This document shows, piece by piece, positions 34,158 to 43,765 of a DNA stretch of 64,000 nt; position 1 is the stretch's first letter, and each line of letters begins with the position of its first letter. The stretch spans positions 128,226-192,225 of the forward strand of contig CAMNST010000003.1 of assembly GCA_946555465.1 (NCBI GenBank). The letters are read 5' to 3'. The stretch comes from an uncultured Clostridia bacterium. GTDB lineage: Bacteria; Bacillota; Clostridia; Oscillospirales; Acutalibacteraceae. The notes under the pieces were generated by a model. That model searched no databases. It was not told the origin of the DNA and worked only from the letters and a program-made list of their open reading frames with translations. A program made the position numbers and the translations under genes.

Positions 34158-34321
34158 GTAAAATTAGTCTGCAGATTTTACGAAAGGTTTCATCGACCTA
34201 TACCTCGACTAACATTATGATAAATGTCTTGTTTTTATTCTATTATTGCTTCTTTTTGACCAGCGGATTCAAAAACGGAATGATTTATGAGCGTTTACAT
34301 AAAAGTTTTTATTTGCAGACC
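34138..34321 (+). other. Possible small RNA region, no gene
   Basis: Downstream of the plus-strand promoter at 34103-34131 there is no ORF. Pairing TTAGTC/GACTAA (34164-34169, 34207-34212) encloses AGGT/ACCT (34185-34188, 34196-34199). The next terminator is 34322-34354. A ~215-nt transcript is possible, but nothing more than weak pairing supports it. Confidence 0.3.
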
Positions 34322-34354
34322 AAAAAGCACGGGAGTTAACCTCCTGTGCTTTTT
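34322..34354. terminator. Intrinsic terminator of the ctsR-clpC operon
   Basis: A 14-bp stem with one G-U pair (34322-34335 with 34341-34354; core GCACGGGAG) with A and T runs on both sides, 6 bp after the clpC stop (minus strand). Confidence 0.85.
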
Positions 34355-34359
34355 GCTTT

Positions 34360-36783
34360 TTATGCAAATGTAAATTCGCTGCCGTTATAATCAACCCTGC
34401 AACTTTCGCCTAATCCGTTTTCAAGAATAAGTTCAGACAGTCTGTCTTCAATTTTAGTTTGAATTGCACGCCTGAGCGGTCTTGCACCGTATACCTTATC
34501 AAATCCTGCATCTGCTATTGCCTGCACGGCACTGTCTGTAAATTCAACCTCTGTTCCGAGTTCTTTGAGTTGCTTTTTCAGGCTTGAAAGCATTCTTTTT
34601 GTTATTTCTTCTATATCGTTTTTCTCAAGTTGTTTAAATACGATAATCTCATCAATACGGTTTAGAAATTCAGGTTTAAAGGTGGATTTTAAATCTGCTG
34701 TTACAAGTTCTTCAATGTTTTTGTTTTCATCTTCCGGGTTGTTTGCAAAGCCCAGCGAACCCTTAGGGTCGGTAATTTTTGATGCACCGATATTTGATGT
34801 CATAATAATTACCGAATTTTTAAAACTTACTTTTCTGCCCTGTGAATCGGTGAGAACACCGTCTTCAAGGATTTGCAGAAGCATATTGAAAACATCGGAA
34901 TGAGCCTTTTCAATCTCGTCAAAAAGAACAACCGAATATGGTTTTCTTCTGATTTTTTCGGTGAGTTGACCGCCTTCGTCAAAACCAACATATCCGGGAG
35001 GCGAACCAATAAGTTTTGAAACCGTATGCTTTTCCATATATTCCGACATATCGAGTTTTATAATTGACTCTTCATCGCCGAACATTGCTTCTGCAAGGGT
35101 TTTGCAGAGTTCTGTTTTGCCAACGCCTGTAGGACCGAGGAATATAAATGAGCCGATAGGGCGTTTTGGATTTTTCAGTCCCGCTCTTCCTCGTCTTATG
35201 GCTCTTGCCACACCAGATACGGCCTTATCCTGGCCGACAATTCTTCTGTGCAGAATGTTTTCAAGATTCAACAGCTTTTCGGATTCTTCTTTTGTAATCT
35301 GTGTTGTTGGTATTCCTGTCCATGAAGAAACAACTGCGGCAATATCTTCTGTTGAAATTTCTTTAATTTGGTGTGATGAAAGATTTTTCCACTTTTCTTT
35401 TTCTTCTTCGAGGAGTGTTTTTAGGCTTTTTTCTTTGTCGCGTATTTCGGCTGCACGTTCAAAATTCTGAGATCTTACTGCCGAAGATTTTTCTTCATCA
35501 AGAATTTTGATTTCTTTTTCCATCTCTTTAAGGTTATCGGGAACGGTGAGTGATTTCAGTCTGACGCGTGATGCCGCCTCATCTATAAGGTCAATCGCCT
35601 TGTCGGGCAGAAATCTGTCGTTAATGTAACGTGCAGACATTTTTACCGCGTTTTCTATTGCTTCATCGGTAATTTTAACTTTATGGTGTGCTTCGTATTT
35701 GTCGCGGAGCCCTTTGAGTATCTGTATTGCTTCTTCTTCGGTTGGTTCTCCGATGGTGACAGGCTGAAAACGTCTTTCAAGAGCAGCGTCTTTTTCGATG
35801 TTTTTTCTGTATTCATCAATGGTGGTTGCACCTATAACCTGTATTTCGCCTCGTGCAAGAGAAGGTTTAAGGATATTAGCCGCATCTGTTGCACCCTCTG
35901 CTGCACCTGCACCCATTATTGTATGAACCTCATCAATAAACAGGATAACATCTTTTGATGCTGCAACTTCATCCATTGCCTTTTTTATTCTTTCTTCAAA
36001 GTCACCGCGGTATTTTGTTCCGGCAACCATTGATGTCAGATCAAGAGCAACTATTTTTTTACCGTCAAGAAGTTCAGGCACTTCTTCTTTAACGATTCTG
36101 AGGGCAAGTCCCTCGGCTATAGCGGTTTTGCCTACACCGGGTTCACCGATAAGGCAGGGATTATTTTTTGTTCTTCTTGATAAAATCTGTATAACCCTTT
36201 CAATTTCGCTTTCTCTGCCTATAACAGGGTCTATTTTGCCGCTTTTTGCAAGGGCGGTAAGATCTTTGCCGAATTCATCAAGCGTCGGAGTTTTTGATTT
36301 TGCATTTTTTGTTCGTCTGCCGTTTTCGCCGTTATGCGGCGTGGTTTTGCCCACTGCCGAAACAACCTCTTCAAAAAGTGCATCTTCGTCATAACCTTCC
36401 GAATTTATGAACTTTACGGCATAGGAATCACTTTCCTGAAGAAGTGCGAGAAGAAGATGTTCGGTATCCACAAAACTGTGCAGCATGCCTCGTGCTATCT
36501 GAAAAGCAGTGTCAAGAACGCGTTTGCTTCTTGGAGTAAAATCATCGGGGGTAAGTTTTGTCGGCGTTCCTGTTCCGATATATTTTTTTATAAAGTTTTC
36601 GGCATCTTCAACTGTTATGCCTTTGCTGTCAAGCAGCGAGTAGGCAATGCCCGACTCGGTTTTTAAAAGACCTATAAGTATGTGTTCACTGCCGATATAA
36701 TTATGGCCTAAGTTTTCGGCGGTTTTGATTGCGTAATTTAAAACTTCGTTTGATTGTTGTGTAAAATAATTGAATCTGTACAT
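34360..36783 (-). CDS. clpC: ATP-dependent Clp protease ATP-binding subunit ClpC
   Basis: An 807-aa Hsp100 unfoldase. The order is two N-domain repeats (1-145), AAA+ D1 with Walker [14 protein letters not shown] (~211) and Walker [15 protein letters not shown], the coiled-coil middle domain with a UVR-like motif ([20 protein letters not shown]), AAA+ D2 with [12 protein letters not shown] (~547) and a C-terminal D2-small domain. It feeds proteins, including McsB-marked ones, to ClpP. ATG 36783 with AAGGAGGAA. Last gene of the CtsR operon. The 67-bp gap to mcsB holds an imperfect inverted repeat (GACAGCA ... TGCTGTTC). Confidence 0.96.
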   Translation of the reverse strand: MYRFNYFTQQSNEVLNYAIKTAENLGHNYIGSEHILIGLLKTESGIAYSLLDSKGITVEDAENFIKKYIGTGTPTKLTPDDFTPRSKRVLDTAFQIARGMLHSFVDTEHLLLALLQESDSYAVKFINSEGYDEDALFEEVVSAVGKTTPHNGENGRRTKNAKSKTPTLDEFGKDLTALAKSGKIDPVIGRESEIERVIQILSRRTKNNPCLIGEPGVGKTAIAEGLALRIVKEEVPELLDGKKIVALDLTSMVAGTKYRGDFEERIKKAMDEVAASKDVILFIDEVHTIMGAGAAEGATDAANILKPSLARGEIQVIGATTIDEYRKNIEKDAALERRFQPVTIGEPTEEEAIQILKGLRDKYEAHHKVKITDEAIENAVKMSARYINDRFLPDKAIDLIDEAASRVRLKSLTVPDNLKEMEKEIKILDEEKSSAVRSQNFERAAEIRDKEKSLKTLLEEEKEKWKNLSSHQIKEISTEDIAAVVSSWTGIPTTQITKEESEKLLNLENILHRRIVGQDKAVSGVARAIRRGRAGLKNPKRPIGSFIFLGPTGVGKTELCKTLAEAMFGDEESIIKLDMSEYMEKHTVSKLIGSPPGYVGFDEGGQLTEKIRRKPYSVVLFDEIEKAHSDVFNMLLQILEDGVLTDSQGRKVSFKNSVIIMTSNIGASKITDPKGSLGFANNPEDENKNIEELVTADLKSTFKPEFLNRIDEIIVFKQLEKNDIEEITKRMLSSLKKQLKELGTEVEFTDSAVQAIADAGFDKVYGARPLRRAIQTKIEDRLSELILENGLGESCRVDYNGSEFTFA

Positions 36784-36850
36784 AGTTATTCCTCCTTATC
36801 AGTTGAATCCGAACAGCAGATACAACTATGCAATATATAAATGTATATAG

Positions 36851-37855
36851 TTATTGCTGTCCTAATTTTTCTCTGACATATTTTGCACGCAGAAAATCAG
36901 ATTCTTCAACAGTTATTTTTTCGTCTGCACCGCATAGAACTGTTGCCGTTCCGAGCGAATGCATAAGTGAACCTATGGTTTCATACGGCGTATCAAACTT
37001 TCCTGCCGATATGCCGAGACGTGCAAGTGATATTAATTTGTAAAATTCTTTTGCCGATAATTTTCTTGCCATTTTCAGTGTGCCCATTGCACGGAAAATT
37101 CTATCTTCAAAATCTGAAAATTCCATTAATTCTTCTCTGAATATTCTTTCCTGCTTAACAATCTGGTCGCATATCGAGTTAAGATTTTCTATTGCAGATG
37201 ATTCGGTTATGCCAAGGCTGATTTCGTTTGAAAGTTCAAAGAAATCGCTGCCATCTCCGAATAACGGTCTGATTGAAAAACCGAGTTTGCCAATCATATT
37301 TGAAAGTGAACTTATCATATTATGGGCATTTACAGCCGGCAGGTGAAGGATAAAAGATGCTTTCATACCTGTTCCGAGATGCATTGGATTTGAAGTCAGA
37401 AAACCGAGTCTTTCGCTGAATGCTATTTTCATACTGTTTATAAAAACATCATCAATACGGTTTGCTTTTTCATATGCTTCTTTAAGATTTTGACCGGCCT
37501 GCATGGTGCAAAGGCGTATGTGGTCTTCTTCACAGAGCATAATACTGGTGCTTTCATCTTTTGAAACAAGCACGGCACTGTATTGATTTTGTTTTGCCAT
37601 TTCAGGACTGATAAGCCTTTTTTCCGCGAGCGAAATTTTTTGCAGATTGCTGAGTGTATTTAATTCGGTAAGGTCAAATTCACCGGCGAATTCAGAATTC
37701 TGAACAGCGGCAAATATTTTTTTGCAGAGCGATTTTCTTGCATCATTGCTGAGTTTGCAGGGGAAGGGTATTTTGTCTGCATTTCTTGCAAGCCTTATTT
37801 TCGATGATAAAACAACATCACTGTTGTTTCCCTGTCCGCTGTACCACTTATTCAT
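36851..37855 (-). CDS. mcsB: Protein-arginine kinase McsB
   Basis: A 334-aa guanido-phosphotransferase-like enzyme that phosphorylates arginines on proteins and marks them for ClpCP. Seen: VVLSSKIRLARNADKIPFPC, MLCEEDHIRLCTMQAG (the catalytic-site CEEDH), and LTSNPMHLGTGMKASFILHLP. ATG 37855 with GGAGGGTAAAA; it overlaps the end of mcsA by 8 bp. It works with McsA as its activator. Confidence 0.95.
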   Translation of the reverse strand: MNKWYSGQGNNSDVVLSSKIRLARNADKIPFPCKLSNDARKSLCKKIFAAVQNSEFAGEFDLTELNTLSNLQKISLAEKRLISPEMAKQNQYSAVLVSKDESTSIMLCEEDHIRLCTMQAGQNLKEAYEKANRIDDVFINSMKIAFSERLGFLTSNPMHLGTGMKASFILHLPAVNAHNMISSLSNMIGKLGFSIRPLFGDGSDFFELSNEISLGITESSAIENLNSICDQIVKQERIFREELMEFSDFEDRIFRAMGTLKMARKLSAKEFYKLISLARLGISAGKFDTPYETIGSLMHSLGTATVLCGADEKITVEESDFLRAKYVREKLGQQ

Positions 37856-38378
37856 TTTTACCCTCCGTCATGTCCTTTATTTTGTCTCTCAGAACTGCGG
37901 CATCTTCAAAACGCTGTTCTTTTATTGCATCTTTCAACTGCTCTTTTAGAAAATCAAGTTCGTTTGTTTTTGTTTCTTCTTTTATTTTTTCTTTATTTTC
38001 AGTGTAGGAAATAAACTTTCCTATGTGCTTTGTTTTGCCGTGAATTTTGTTTATTGATGGTTCAAGTTTGTCTTCAAATTTGCTGTAGCATTCGCTGCAT
38101 CCGGTGTGACCGCCTTTTACTATATCGCTGAATGATGAACCGCATACGCCGCACCTTTCAACACCGGCAAGGGAGTTCATTGCCGCAGCACCTGCACCAA
38201 GGAAGTTGCCGAGAAAACTGTCGCCGAAAAAGTCACTCATTGACGGAATTCTGAAATCTTCCATAACGCCGAGTTCTTTTGCACATTGCTGGCAAAGGTG
38301 CATTTCTTCCCGCTGGCCGTTGATGTTTTTTTTGATATGTGTTGTTGCTTCGTTTTGATTACAGTGTTGACATTGCAT
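37848..38378 (-). CDS. mcsA: McsA, zinc-binding activator of McsB
   Basis: A 176-aa protein with CXXC pairs: MQCQHCNQNEATTH and LCQQCAKELG at the start, then CGVCGSSF and GCSECYSKF (~residues 77-100), for two zinc sites. The C-terminus is a UVR domain (FLKEQLKDAIKEQRFEDAAV). It binds and stimulates McsB and modulates CtsR. ATG 38378 with AGGAGGTATTC. Gap to ctsR is 12 bp. Confidence 0.94.
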   Translation of the reverse strand: MQCQHCNQNEATTHIKKNINGQREEMHLCQQCAKELGVMEDFRIPSMSDFFGDSFLGNFLGAGAAAMNSLAGVERCGVCGSSFSDIVKGGHTGCSECYSKFEDKLEPSINKIHGKTKHIGKFISYTENKEKIKEETKTNELDFLKEQLKDAIKEQRFEDAAVLRDKIKDMTEGKNE

Positions 38379-38390
38379 AATGAATACCTC

Positions 38391-38840
38391 CTAATCAATA
38401 TATGCAATAAGCATTTGTTTTAACTGGTTTGCTCTTATTATGTTTTTTGTTTCAGAGCCGAGACCTTTAAAATTATTATCTGATATTACGGCAATCATCA
38501 TTTTTGCCGCTTTGTCATTAAGAAGTCCCTGGTAATTTAAATTGTAAATGTGTGATTTTGCATTTTTTTCGTCGATGGAAACACCTATTGAATTGATGAG
38601 CGAAACCAAAGCGTTTTCTTTGCTTGCTGCACGTGTTATAAGTATATATCCGCCGCCGCCGCGCCTTGATTCAATTCTGTAGCCCTGCTCAGGGGTGAAA
38701 CGTGATGTGATAACATAGTTTATCTGACTTGGTACGCAGCCGAGTTTGGCTGCCAGATCATTTCGCTGAATCTGAACTGTCGGCGTATCTTCGTCAAACA
38801 TATCAAGTATCATATCGGCAATTACATCGCTTATTTTCAT
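38391..38840 (-). CDS. ctsR: Transcriptional repressor CtsR
   Basis: A 149-aa class III heat-shock repressor. Seen: ISDVIADMILDMFDEDTPTV, the winged HTH with NDLAAKLGCVPSQINYVI, and the beta-wing YRIESRRGGGGYILITR whose glycine-rich loop acts as the temperature sensor. First gene of ctsR-mcsA-mcsB-clpC, with three CtsR boxes upstream, so autoregulated. ATG 38840 with GGAAGTGA. Confidence 0.95.
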   Translation of the reverse strand: MKISDVIADMILDMFDEDTPTVQIQRNDLAAKLGCVPSQINYVITSRFTPEQGYRIESRRGGGGYILITRAASKENALVSLINSIGVSIDEKNAKSHIYNLNYQGLLNDKAAKMMIAVISDNNFKGLGSETKNIIRANQLKQMLIAYID

Positions 38841-38904
38841 TTGATAATCACTTCCTTAAAAGTATGCTCAGAAAGGATTTTGGAAAGTCATTTTTTATTT
38901 TGAC

Positions 38905-38984
38905 CTTGACTTTCTTTGACCTTCTGTTGTTATAATAGCACAAAGGTCAGAAAAAGTCAAGAAAAAAATTGACCTTTTTTGACT
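38905..38984 (-). promoter_or_regulatory. CtsR operators and promoter of the clpC operon
   Basis: Three 17-bp CtsR-type boxes (RGTCAAA-NAN-RGTCAAA or reverse) are present: 38905-38921 (minus GGTCAAAGAAAGTCAAG), 38945-38961 (GGTCAGAAAAAGTCAAG on plus) and 38968-38984 (minus AGTCAAAAAAGGTCAAT). The minus-strand promoter is TTGACT (38960-38955), 17 bp, TATTAT (38937-38932), so the boxes cover the -35 element and the start region. This supports repression by CtsR. Confidence 0.85.
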
Positions 38985-38998
38985 TTTCTGTTCAAATA

Positions 38999-39033
38999 AA
39001 AAAGTGTACCCGATTTCTCAGGTACACCTTTTT
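38999..39033 (-). terminator. Terminator of the 42-aa protein gene
   Basis: GTGTACC (39004-39010) pairs with GGTACAC (39021-39027), flanked by A and T runs, on the minus strand 16 bp after the stop. Confidence 0.75.
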
Positions 39034-39048
39034 ATCGTATTCAGTTGA

Positions 39049-39177
39049 TTAGCAACCGCATCCGCAATCATTGTTACCACAATTACCGCCGCAACCGCCG
39101 CAGAGTAAAAGGATGATGATAAGGATGATGATCCAAGAAGAACCGCCACAACCAAAGTTATTGCATCCGCAACCCAT
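39049..39177 (-). CDS. Cys/Gly-rich small membrane protein, 42 aa
   Basis: A short ORF starting MGCGCNNFGCGGSSWIIILI, with one hydrophobic Ile/Leu segment (~15-25) between two Cys/Gly-rich ends; ten Cys in 42 residues. AAAGGGGG lies upstream of the ATG at 39177 and a terminator follows, which supports it as real. It resembles the YjcZ-type/small Gly-rich proteins linked with sporulation in Firmicutes, but Cys content is unusually high. Possible metal binding or spore-coat role is inference. Confidence 0.7.
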   Translation of the reverse strand: MGCGCNNFGCGGSSWIIILIIILLLCGGCGGNCGNNDCGCGC

Positions 39178-39310
39178 AATCGCGCAACCCCCTTTCCCTT
39201 TTCTAAACTATCCTATGAAAAGAAAAAGAAAGTGTTACAAATAAGCAAAAAATATGAATTAAAATTATTATGTTTTAATGTATACCGAATAAGAAAAAAC
39301 AAATGGCTGT

Positions 39311-39988
39311 TTAAACGATTCCGCCGTTTACACCGAGAATCTGCCCTGTTGTATATGGCGACTGTGCAAGAAAAAGAATTGCCTGTGCAATTTCTTCTGC
39401 TGTTCCAAGGCGTCCCATCGGCACTTCATTTTCAAGTTCTTTTTTATCAAACTGACTGTTCATACGTGTATCTATTATTCCCGGTGAAACACAGTTTACG
39501 GTGATATTGCTTGGCGCAAGTTCCTGTGCAAGTGATTTGGTAAGCCCTATAACTGCCGCCTTGCTCATTGAATAGGCCACTTCGCATGAAGCGCCCACCT
39601 GGCCCCACATGGAAGAAACGTTTATTATAGCACCGGAGTGTTTTTTTATCATGGATTTAACTGCATATTTTGAACAGAAAAAATATGATTTTGCATTTAC
39701 ATTATTTATTTCGTCATATTCTTCTTCGCTTGTGTCGTTAATCATTTTAATTAGGCTTACACCCGCGTTGTTTACAAGAATATCAATATCACCGATTTGA
39801 TTGAAAAGATTTTCAATTTCGCTGATATTTTCAAGATTGCATTTTATTGCGGTTACCCCTTCAATATCTGCAGGGGTTTTATTATATGTTATATAAACAT
39901 CATAACCGCTGTTTTTAAATACAATGGCAGTTGCTTTTCCTATTCCGCCTGCACCGCCTGTTATAAGAACTTTTTTACCGTTTGTCAT
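39311..39988 (-). CDS. SDR-family NAD(P)-dependent oxidoreductase (FabG-like)
   Basis: A 225-aa short-chain dehydrogenase. Seen: VLITGGAGGIGKATA cofactor loop, NNAGVS, catalytic Ser in IINVSSMWG, YSMSK (Tyr and Lys), and PGIIDTRMN. The length and the C-terminal GQILGVNGGIV match 3-oxoacyl-ACP reductases, but it is not beside other fatty-acid genes, so substrate is open. ATG 39988 with CGGTGATAGT. Confidence 0.88.
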   Translation of the reverse strand: MTNGKKVLITGGAGGIGKATAIVFKNSGYDVYITYNKTPADIEGVTAIKCNLENISEIENLFNQIGDIDILVNNAGVSLIKMINDTSEEEYDEINNVNAKSYFFCSKYAVKSMIKKHSGAIINVSSMWGQVGASCEVAYSMSKAAVIGLTKSLAQELAPSNITVNCVSPGIIDTRMNSQFDKKELENEVPMGRLGTAEEIAQAILFLAQSPYTTGQILGVNGGIV

Positions 39989-40097
39989 ACTATCACCGAA
40001 AAGATTATATCACCTGATGTTGTATTTTTCAATTATATAGGTTATAATCATTATATATTTATTTTGCTTGTACAACAGAAAGGCTATGGGAATTTAT

Positions 40098-40613
40098 ATG
40101 GAAAAAGAATTTTATACTATATCGGTTTATGTTGACGATGATGAAAACATGATAGGTATTCCCTGCGGAGAAAGTGCAAAATACGGAATAGCCGATATTG
40201 ATAAAGTTGTGCTTTTAAAAGCACCTTACAGTGATACACAGATTGAAAATTTTGTTGAAGAGGTTATTTCATATTGTTATACAAAAAAACATAATGATGA
40301 TTCACCGCTTTCAACTATTGAAAAATATACAAAAAAGAAAGGTTTTGTTAATGCTACGGCAGACCTTACATTGATTTCAATAGTAAAAACAAAAGAATCC
40401 TATTCTCTTATGCCTACTTTTAATGATTATGAAAAAGGGCCTCTTGTAATTGATGATGATGAGCATATTCTTATAAATCCTTATAAGAAAGGCGAACTTG
40501 CCGAGGTTATAAAAGGATTTATTCAGGTTTATGTAAAAGCCAATATGTTCTATAAAGAGATTCAGGAACTGGAAGAGGAAAAGAAAGCAAAGGGCAGCAA
40601 AGAAAATAACTGA
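40098..40613 (+). CDS. Protein of unknown function
   Basis: A 171-aa cytoplasmic protein starting MEKEFYTISVYVDDDENM. No signal peptide or membrane helix. It contains LLKAPYSDTQIENFVEEVIS and a highly charged C-terminus (EELEEEKKAKGSKENN-like). ATG 40098 is chosen because GGGA is well spaced; two ATGs upstream at 40068 and 40086 fit less well. The stop overlaps the next start (TGATG), so it is coupled to the pseudouridine synthase gene. No family recognised. Confidence 0.7.
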   Translation: MEKEFYTISVYVDDDENMIGIPCGESAKYGIADIDKVVLLKAPYSDTQIENFVEEVISYCYTKKHNDDSPLSTIEKYTKKKGFVNATADLTLISIVKTKESYSLMPTFNDYEKGPLVIDDDEHILINPYKKGELAEVIKGFIQVYVKANMFYKEIQELEEEKKAKGSKENN

Positions 40614-41557
40614 TGAAGAGTTTTATTATAAGCAGTAAAGATGCCGGTCAGAGAGTTGACAGATTTATTCAGAAAAGTTTTGAGCATCTTCCGAAATCTC
40701 TGATGTATAAAGAAATAAGAAAAAAGAATATTAAAGTGAATAAAAAACGCTGTACACCGGAACAGATTCTTCTTGAGAGCGATTTGCTTGAACTTTATCT
40801 TAAGGATGATGTTCTGAAGGAAAAAGAAAAGCATTATGATTTTCTTAAAGCATCAACAGATTTGGATATTATATATGAAGATGAAAACATAATTCTGTTT
40901 AACAAAAAGGTCGGCATACTGTGTCACCCCGACGGAAAAGATTATGTTGATAATCTTGTTGCAAGGTTTAAAAGATATCTGTTTGAAAAAGGCGACTGGA
41001 ATCCCGAAAAATCAACCTTTACACCATCGCTTGCAAACAGGATTGACAGAAACACAGGCGGAATTGTTATAGGTGCAAAAAATGCAGAAGCACTTAAAAT
41101 TATCAATGATAAAATAAAAAACCGTGAAATTGAAAAATATTATCTTACCGTTGTGCATGGCAAAATGCAGAAAAATAAAGAAACCATTACTGCCTATCTG
41201 AAAAAAGATGAGAGAAAAAATATGGTAAGCATTACCGATAACAAGTGTGACGGTTCAAAAAAAATCATAACGCAGTACAAAGTGATTGATTATTATGAAG
41301 ACGCGTCGCTTCTTGAAGTAAAACTTCTTACGGGCAGAACGCATCAGATAAGGGCGCATCTTGCGCACATCGGGCATCCGCTTTTCGGTGACGGAAAGTA
41401 CGGAAAAGAACAGGGAAGATACAGACAGGCTCTTTACAGTTATAAATTAAAATTCAATTTTTCAGATGATAATATGTTAAGTTATCTTGATAAAAAAGAA
41501 TTTCAGGCAGAAAATATTAATCTTTTAGATGATTTTAAGGAGAGGAAATTTATATGA
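40613..41557 (+). CDS. RluA-family pseudouridine synthase
   Basis: A 314-aa protein. Residues ~10-80 form an S4 RNA-binding domain; the catalytic domain has the RluA motif SLANRIDRNTGGIVIG with the nucleophilic Asp (~residue 142), and LLTGRTHQIRAHLAHIGHPLFGDGKYG. It isomerises uridine in rRNA or tRNA (RluC/RluD type likely). The start is coupled to the upstream gene and its own stop overlaps the next ATG (ATGA). Confidence 0.9.
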   Translation: MKSFIISSKDAGQRVDRFIQKSFEHLPKSLMYKEIRKKNIKVNKKRCTPEQILLESDLLELYLKDDVLKEKEKHYDFLKASTDLDIIYEDENIILFNKKVGILCHPDGKDYVDNLVARFKRYLFEKGDWNPEKSTFTPSLANRIDRNTGGIVIGAKNAEALKIINDKIKNREIEKYYLTVVHGKMQKNKETITAYLKKDERKNMVSITDNKCDGSKKIITQYKVIDYYEDASLLEVKLLTGRTHQIRAHLAHIGHPLFGDGKYGKEQGRYRQALYSYKLKFNFSDDNMLSYLDKKEFQAENINLLDDFKERKFI

Positions 41558-42060
41558 AAGACAGATTTATAAGATTGTTATCACCGATTACGCTGGCAGT
41601 GGTATTCATTTTTGACATTGCGGTTGCAGGATTTGCCGTTTTTGCCGTAAAAAAACTGATTGATGTTTTTACTTATGTTGTTATGGCATCAAAAATGAGC
41701 GTGTTTTTCTTTGCTGCCATTGAAGTTTTTGCAATCGTTCTTGCAATCATTGTAACCAAAGAGGTTTTAACACAGGGCGTAAAATTTTATGATGACGAAC
41801 TTGAGTTTACGGCTGTTGATGAAGATAATGTTTTTGCATATGCAGATATTGTGAAATTTGAAACGCAGAAAGACGATAAACCGAGTTTTACAAAGAATTT
41901 TATTGACAGACATGCAAAAATCATTTTTACTTTAAAAGAAGATAAGGTTATAACCGTTGATATTGGTCTTATATCAAAAGGCACACTGAAAAAGATTTCG
42001 GATGAAATTGAGTGCAGAATGAATGACACAGTTTCGGAAAAAGATGAAGAAAAGGAATAA
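41554..42060 (+). CDS. Membrane protein with PH-like C-terminal region, unknown
   Basis: A 168-aa protein. Two hydrophobic segments (~10-33 and ~45-68) are followed by a cytoplasmic beta-rich domain (VKFYDDELEFTAVDEDNVFA, ADIVKFETQKDD), similar in plan to YcxB/bPH-type membrane proteins. Function unknown. AGGAGAGGAAATTT precedes the ATG; 4-bp overlap with the pseudouridine synthase gene and 3 bp from obg, so in the same operon. Confidence 0.7.
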   Translation: MKDRFIRLLSPITLAVVFIFDIAVAGFAVFAVKKLIDVFTYVVMASKMSVFFFAAIEVFAIVLAIIVTKEVLTQGVKFYDDELEFTAVDEDNVFAYADIVKFETQKDDKPSFTKNFIDRHAKIIFTLKEDKVITVDIGLISKGTLKKISDEIECRMNDTVSEKDEEKE

Positions 42061-42063
42061 ATA

Positions 42064-43335
42064 ATGTTTGTAGATATTGCAAAAATTAAAATAAAAGCGG
42101 GTGACGGCGGCGCAGGAGCAGTTGCTTTTCACAGGGAAAAGTATGTTGCAGCGGGCGGACCCGACGGCGGTGACGGCGGAAAAGGCGGAGATGTTGTTTT
42201 TGTTGTTGACGATAATCTTGCAACACTTGCCGATTTCAGATATAAAAGAAAATATGCAGCCAGAAACGGTGAAAACGGCAGGGGTTCACGTCAGTACGGG
42301 AAAAAGGCACCTGACCTTGAAATAAAAGTTCCCAGAGGAACAATTATCCGCGAGGTGAATTCAGGTGCGGTTATGGCTGATATGAGCAAAAAAGAACGCT
42401 TTGTTGCTGCAAAAGGCGGAAAAGGCGGATGGGGCAATATTCATTTTGCAACACCTACCAGACAGGTTCCCCGATTTGCAAAGCCCGGTATGCCGGGTGA
42501 GGAGTGGGAAGTTTCTCTTGAACTTAAACTTCTTGCCGATGTGGGCCTTTTGGGGTATCCGTCAGTGGGCAAGTCGAGCCTTATCTCGGTTGTAAGTCAG
42601 GCAAAACCTAAAATAGGAGATTACCATTTTACAACTCTTGTGCCTAATTTGGGCGTGGTTTCAATGGGCGAGGGCAGTTCGTTTGTCATTGCCGATATTC
42701 CGGGTCTTATTGAAGGTGCGAGCGAGGGAATCGGTCTTGGTCATGAATTTCTGCGCCATGTTGAAAGATGCCGCCTGCTTGTTCATATCGTTGATGTCAG
42801 CGGCCACGAGGGCAGAAATCCGATTGAAGATTTTGAAAAAATTAATGAAGAACTTGTAAAATTTAATCCTGAACTTGCAAAGCAGCCCCAGATTGTTGCC
42901 GGAAATAAAATTGATATGGCCGAACCTGAACAGATTGAAGAATTCAAAAATTATGTTGAGGCAAAAGGCTATGAATATTATTCAATCTGTGCGCCTATCT
43001 GTGAGGGTACAAAAGAACTTATGAATGCAGTGTGGAATAAACTGCAGACACTTCCTCCGATTAAAGAATATGAGGTTGAGGAAATTCCGCTTGAGGCACT
43101 TATTAAAGATGACAAAGGGTTTAAAATCACGGTTGAAGACGATAACTATTATATTGTTGAGGCAAGTTGGTTCCCTAAAGTGCTTAAGGGCATAGACGTT
43201 GAGGATTACGAGGCTCTTCAGTATATGCAAAGAGTTCTTGAAAAAAGCGGCGTTTTTGCCGCACTTAAAGAAAAAGGAATACAGGAGGGCGACATAGTCT
43301 CAATTTACGATATTGAGTTTGAATATGTGCCGTAA
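42064..43335 (+). CDS. obg: GTPase Obg (CgtA)
   Basis: A 423-aa GTPase involved in 50S ribosome assembly and stress control. The N-terminal Obg fold has the glycine-rich pattern (KAGDGGAGAVAFHREKYVAAGG type). The G domain shows VGLLGYPSVGKSSLIS, DIPGLIEGASEGIGLG and NKID. The C-terminal OCT domain (~345-423) is present. Complete and of normal length. Confidence 0.96.
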   Translation: MFVDIAKIKIKAGDGGAGAVAFHREKYVAAGGPDGGDGGKGGDVVFVVDDNLATLADFRYKRKYAARNGENGRGSRQYGKKAPDLEIKVPRGTIIREVNSGAVMADMSKKERFVAAKGGKGGWGNIHFATPTRQVPRFAKPGMPGEEWEVSLELKLLADVGLLGYPSVGKSSLISVVSQAKPKIGDYHFTTLVPNLGVVSMGEGSSFVIADIPGLIEGASEGIGLGHEFLRHVERCRLLVHIVDVSGHEGRNPIEDFEKINEELVKFNPELAKQPQIVAGNKIDMAEPEQIEEFKNYVEAKGYEYYSICAPICEGTKELMNAVWNKLQTLPPIKEYEVEEIPLEALIKDDKGFKITVEDDNYYIVEASWFPKVLKGIDVEDYEALQYMQRVLEKSGVFAALKEKGIQEGDIVSIYDIEFEYVP

Positions 43336-43340
43336 ATTTT

Positions 43341-43727
43341 ATGCGATTTATTGATAAGGATGTTAATCCGAAACAACTCAGTCCGCTCAATCTTGCTTTT
43401 ATCGGCGATTGTATTTATGAAATACTTGTTCGTGAAATGCTGGTAACAGATGCAAACAGACCTGTAAATGATTTGCATAAGGAAAGCGTAAAGTATGTTT
43501 CGGCAAAGGCGCAGACATCTGCCTTTGAAAAAATAAAAGATGTTCTGACCGAAGAGGAAACCGCGGTCTATAAGCGCGGACGAAATGCAAAAGTCGGTCA
43601 TATGCCCAAAAGTGCAACCCAAAGCGAGTATCACTGCGCAACGGGTGTCGAAACTTTATTCGGCTATTTATATCTGAAAGAGGATACCGAAAGAATAAAA
43701 GAATTATTCAGCAAAATTAATGCTTGA
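43341..43727 (+). CDS. mrnC: Mini-ribonuclease 3
   Basis: A 128-aa RNase III catalytic domain without dsRBD, which matures 23S rRNA. Seen: LSPLNLAFIGDCIYEILVRE with the acidic motif, RGRNAKVGHMPKSATQSEYH, and TGVETLFGYLYL. Five bp after obg. Its stop overlaps the tRNA-Val promoter. Confidence 0.92.
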   Translation: MRFIDKDVNPKQLSPLNLAFIGDCIYEILVREMLVTDANRPVNDLHKESVKYVSAKAQTSAFEKIKDVLTEEETAVYKRGRNAKVGHMPKSATQSEYHCATGVETLFGYLYLKEDTERIKELFSKINA

Positions 43728-43752
43728 CAATTAACTTGTATTATTGTATAAT
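43724..43752 (+). promoter_or_regulatory. Promoter of tRNA-Val
   Basis: TTGACA (43724-43729), 17-bp spacer, TATAAT (43747-43752): perfect consensus, 13 bp before the tRNA. Confidence 0.85.
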
Positions 43753-43765
43753 TATTTTCGCTGAC

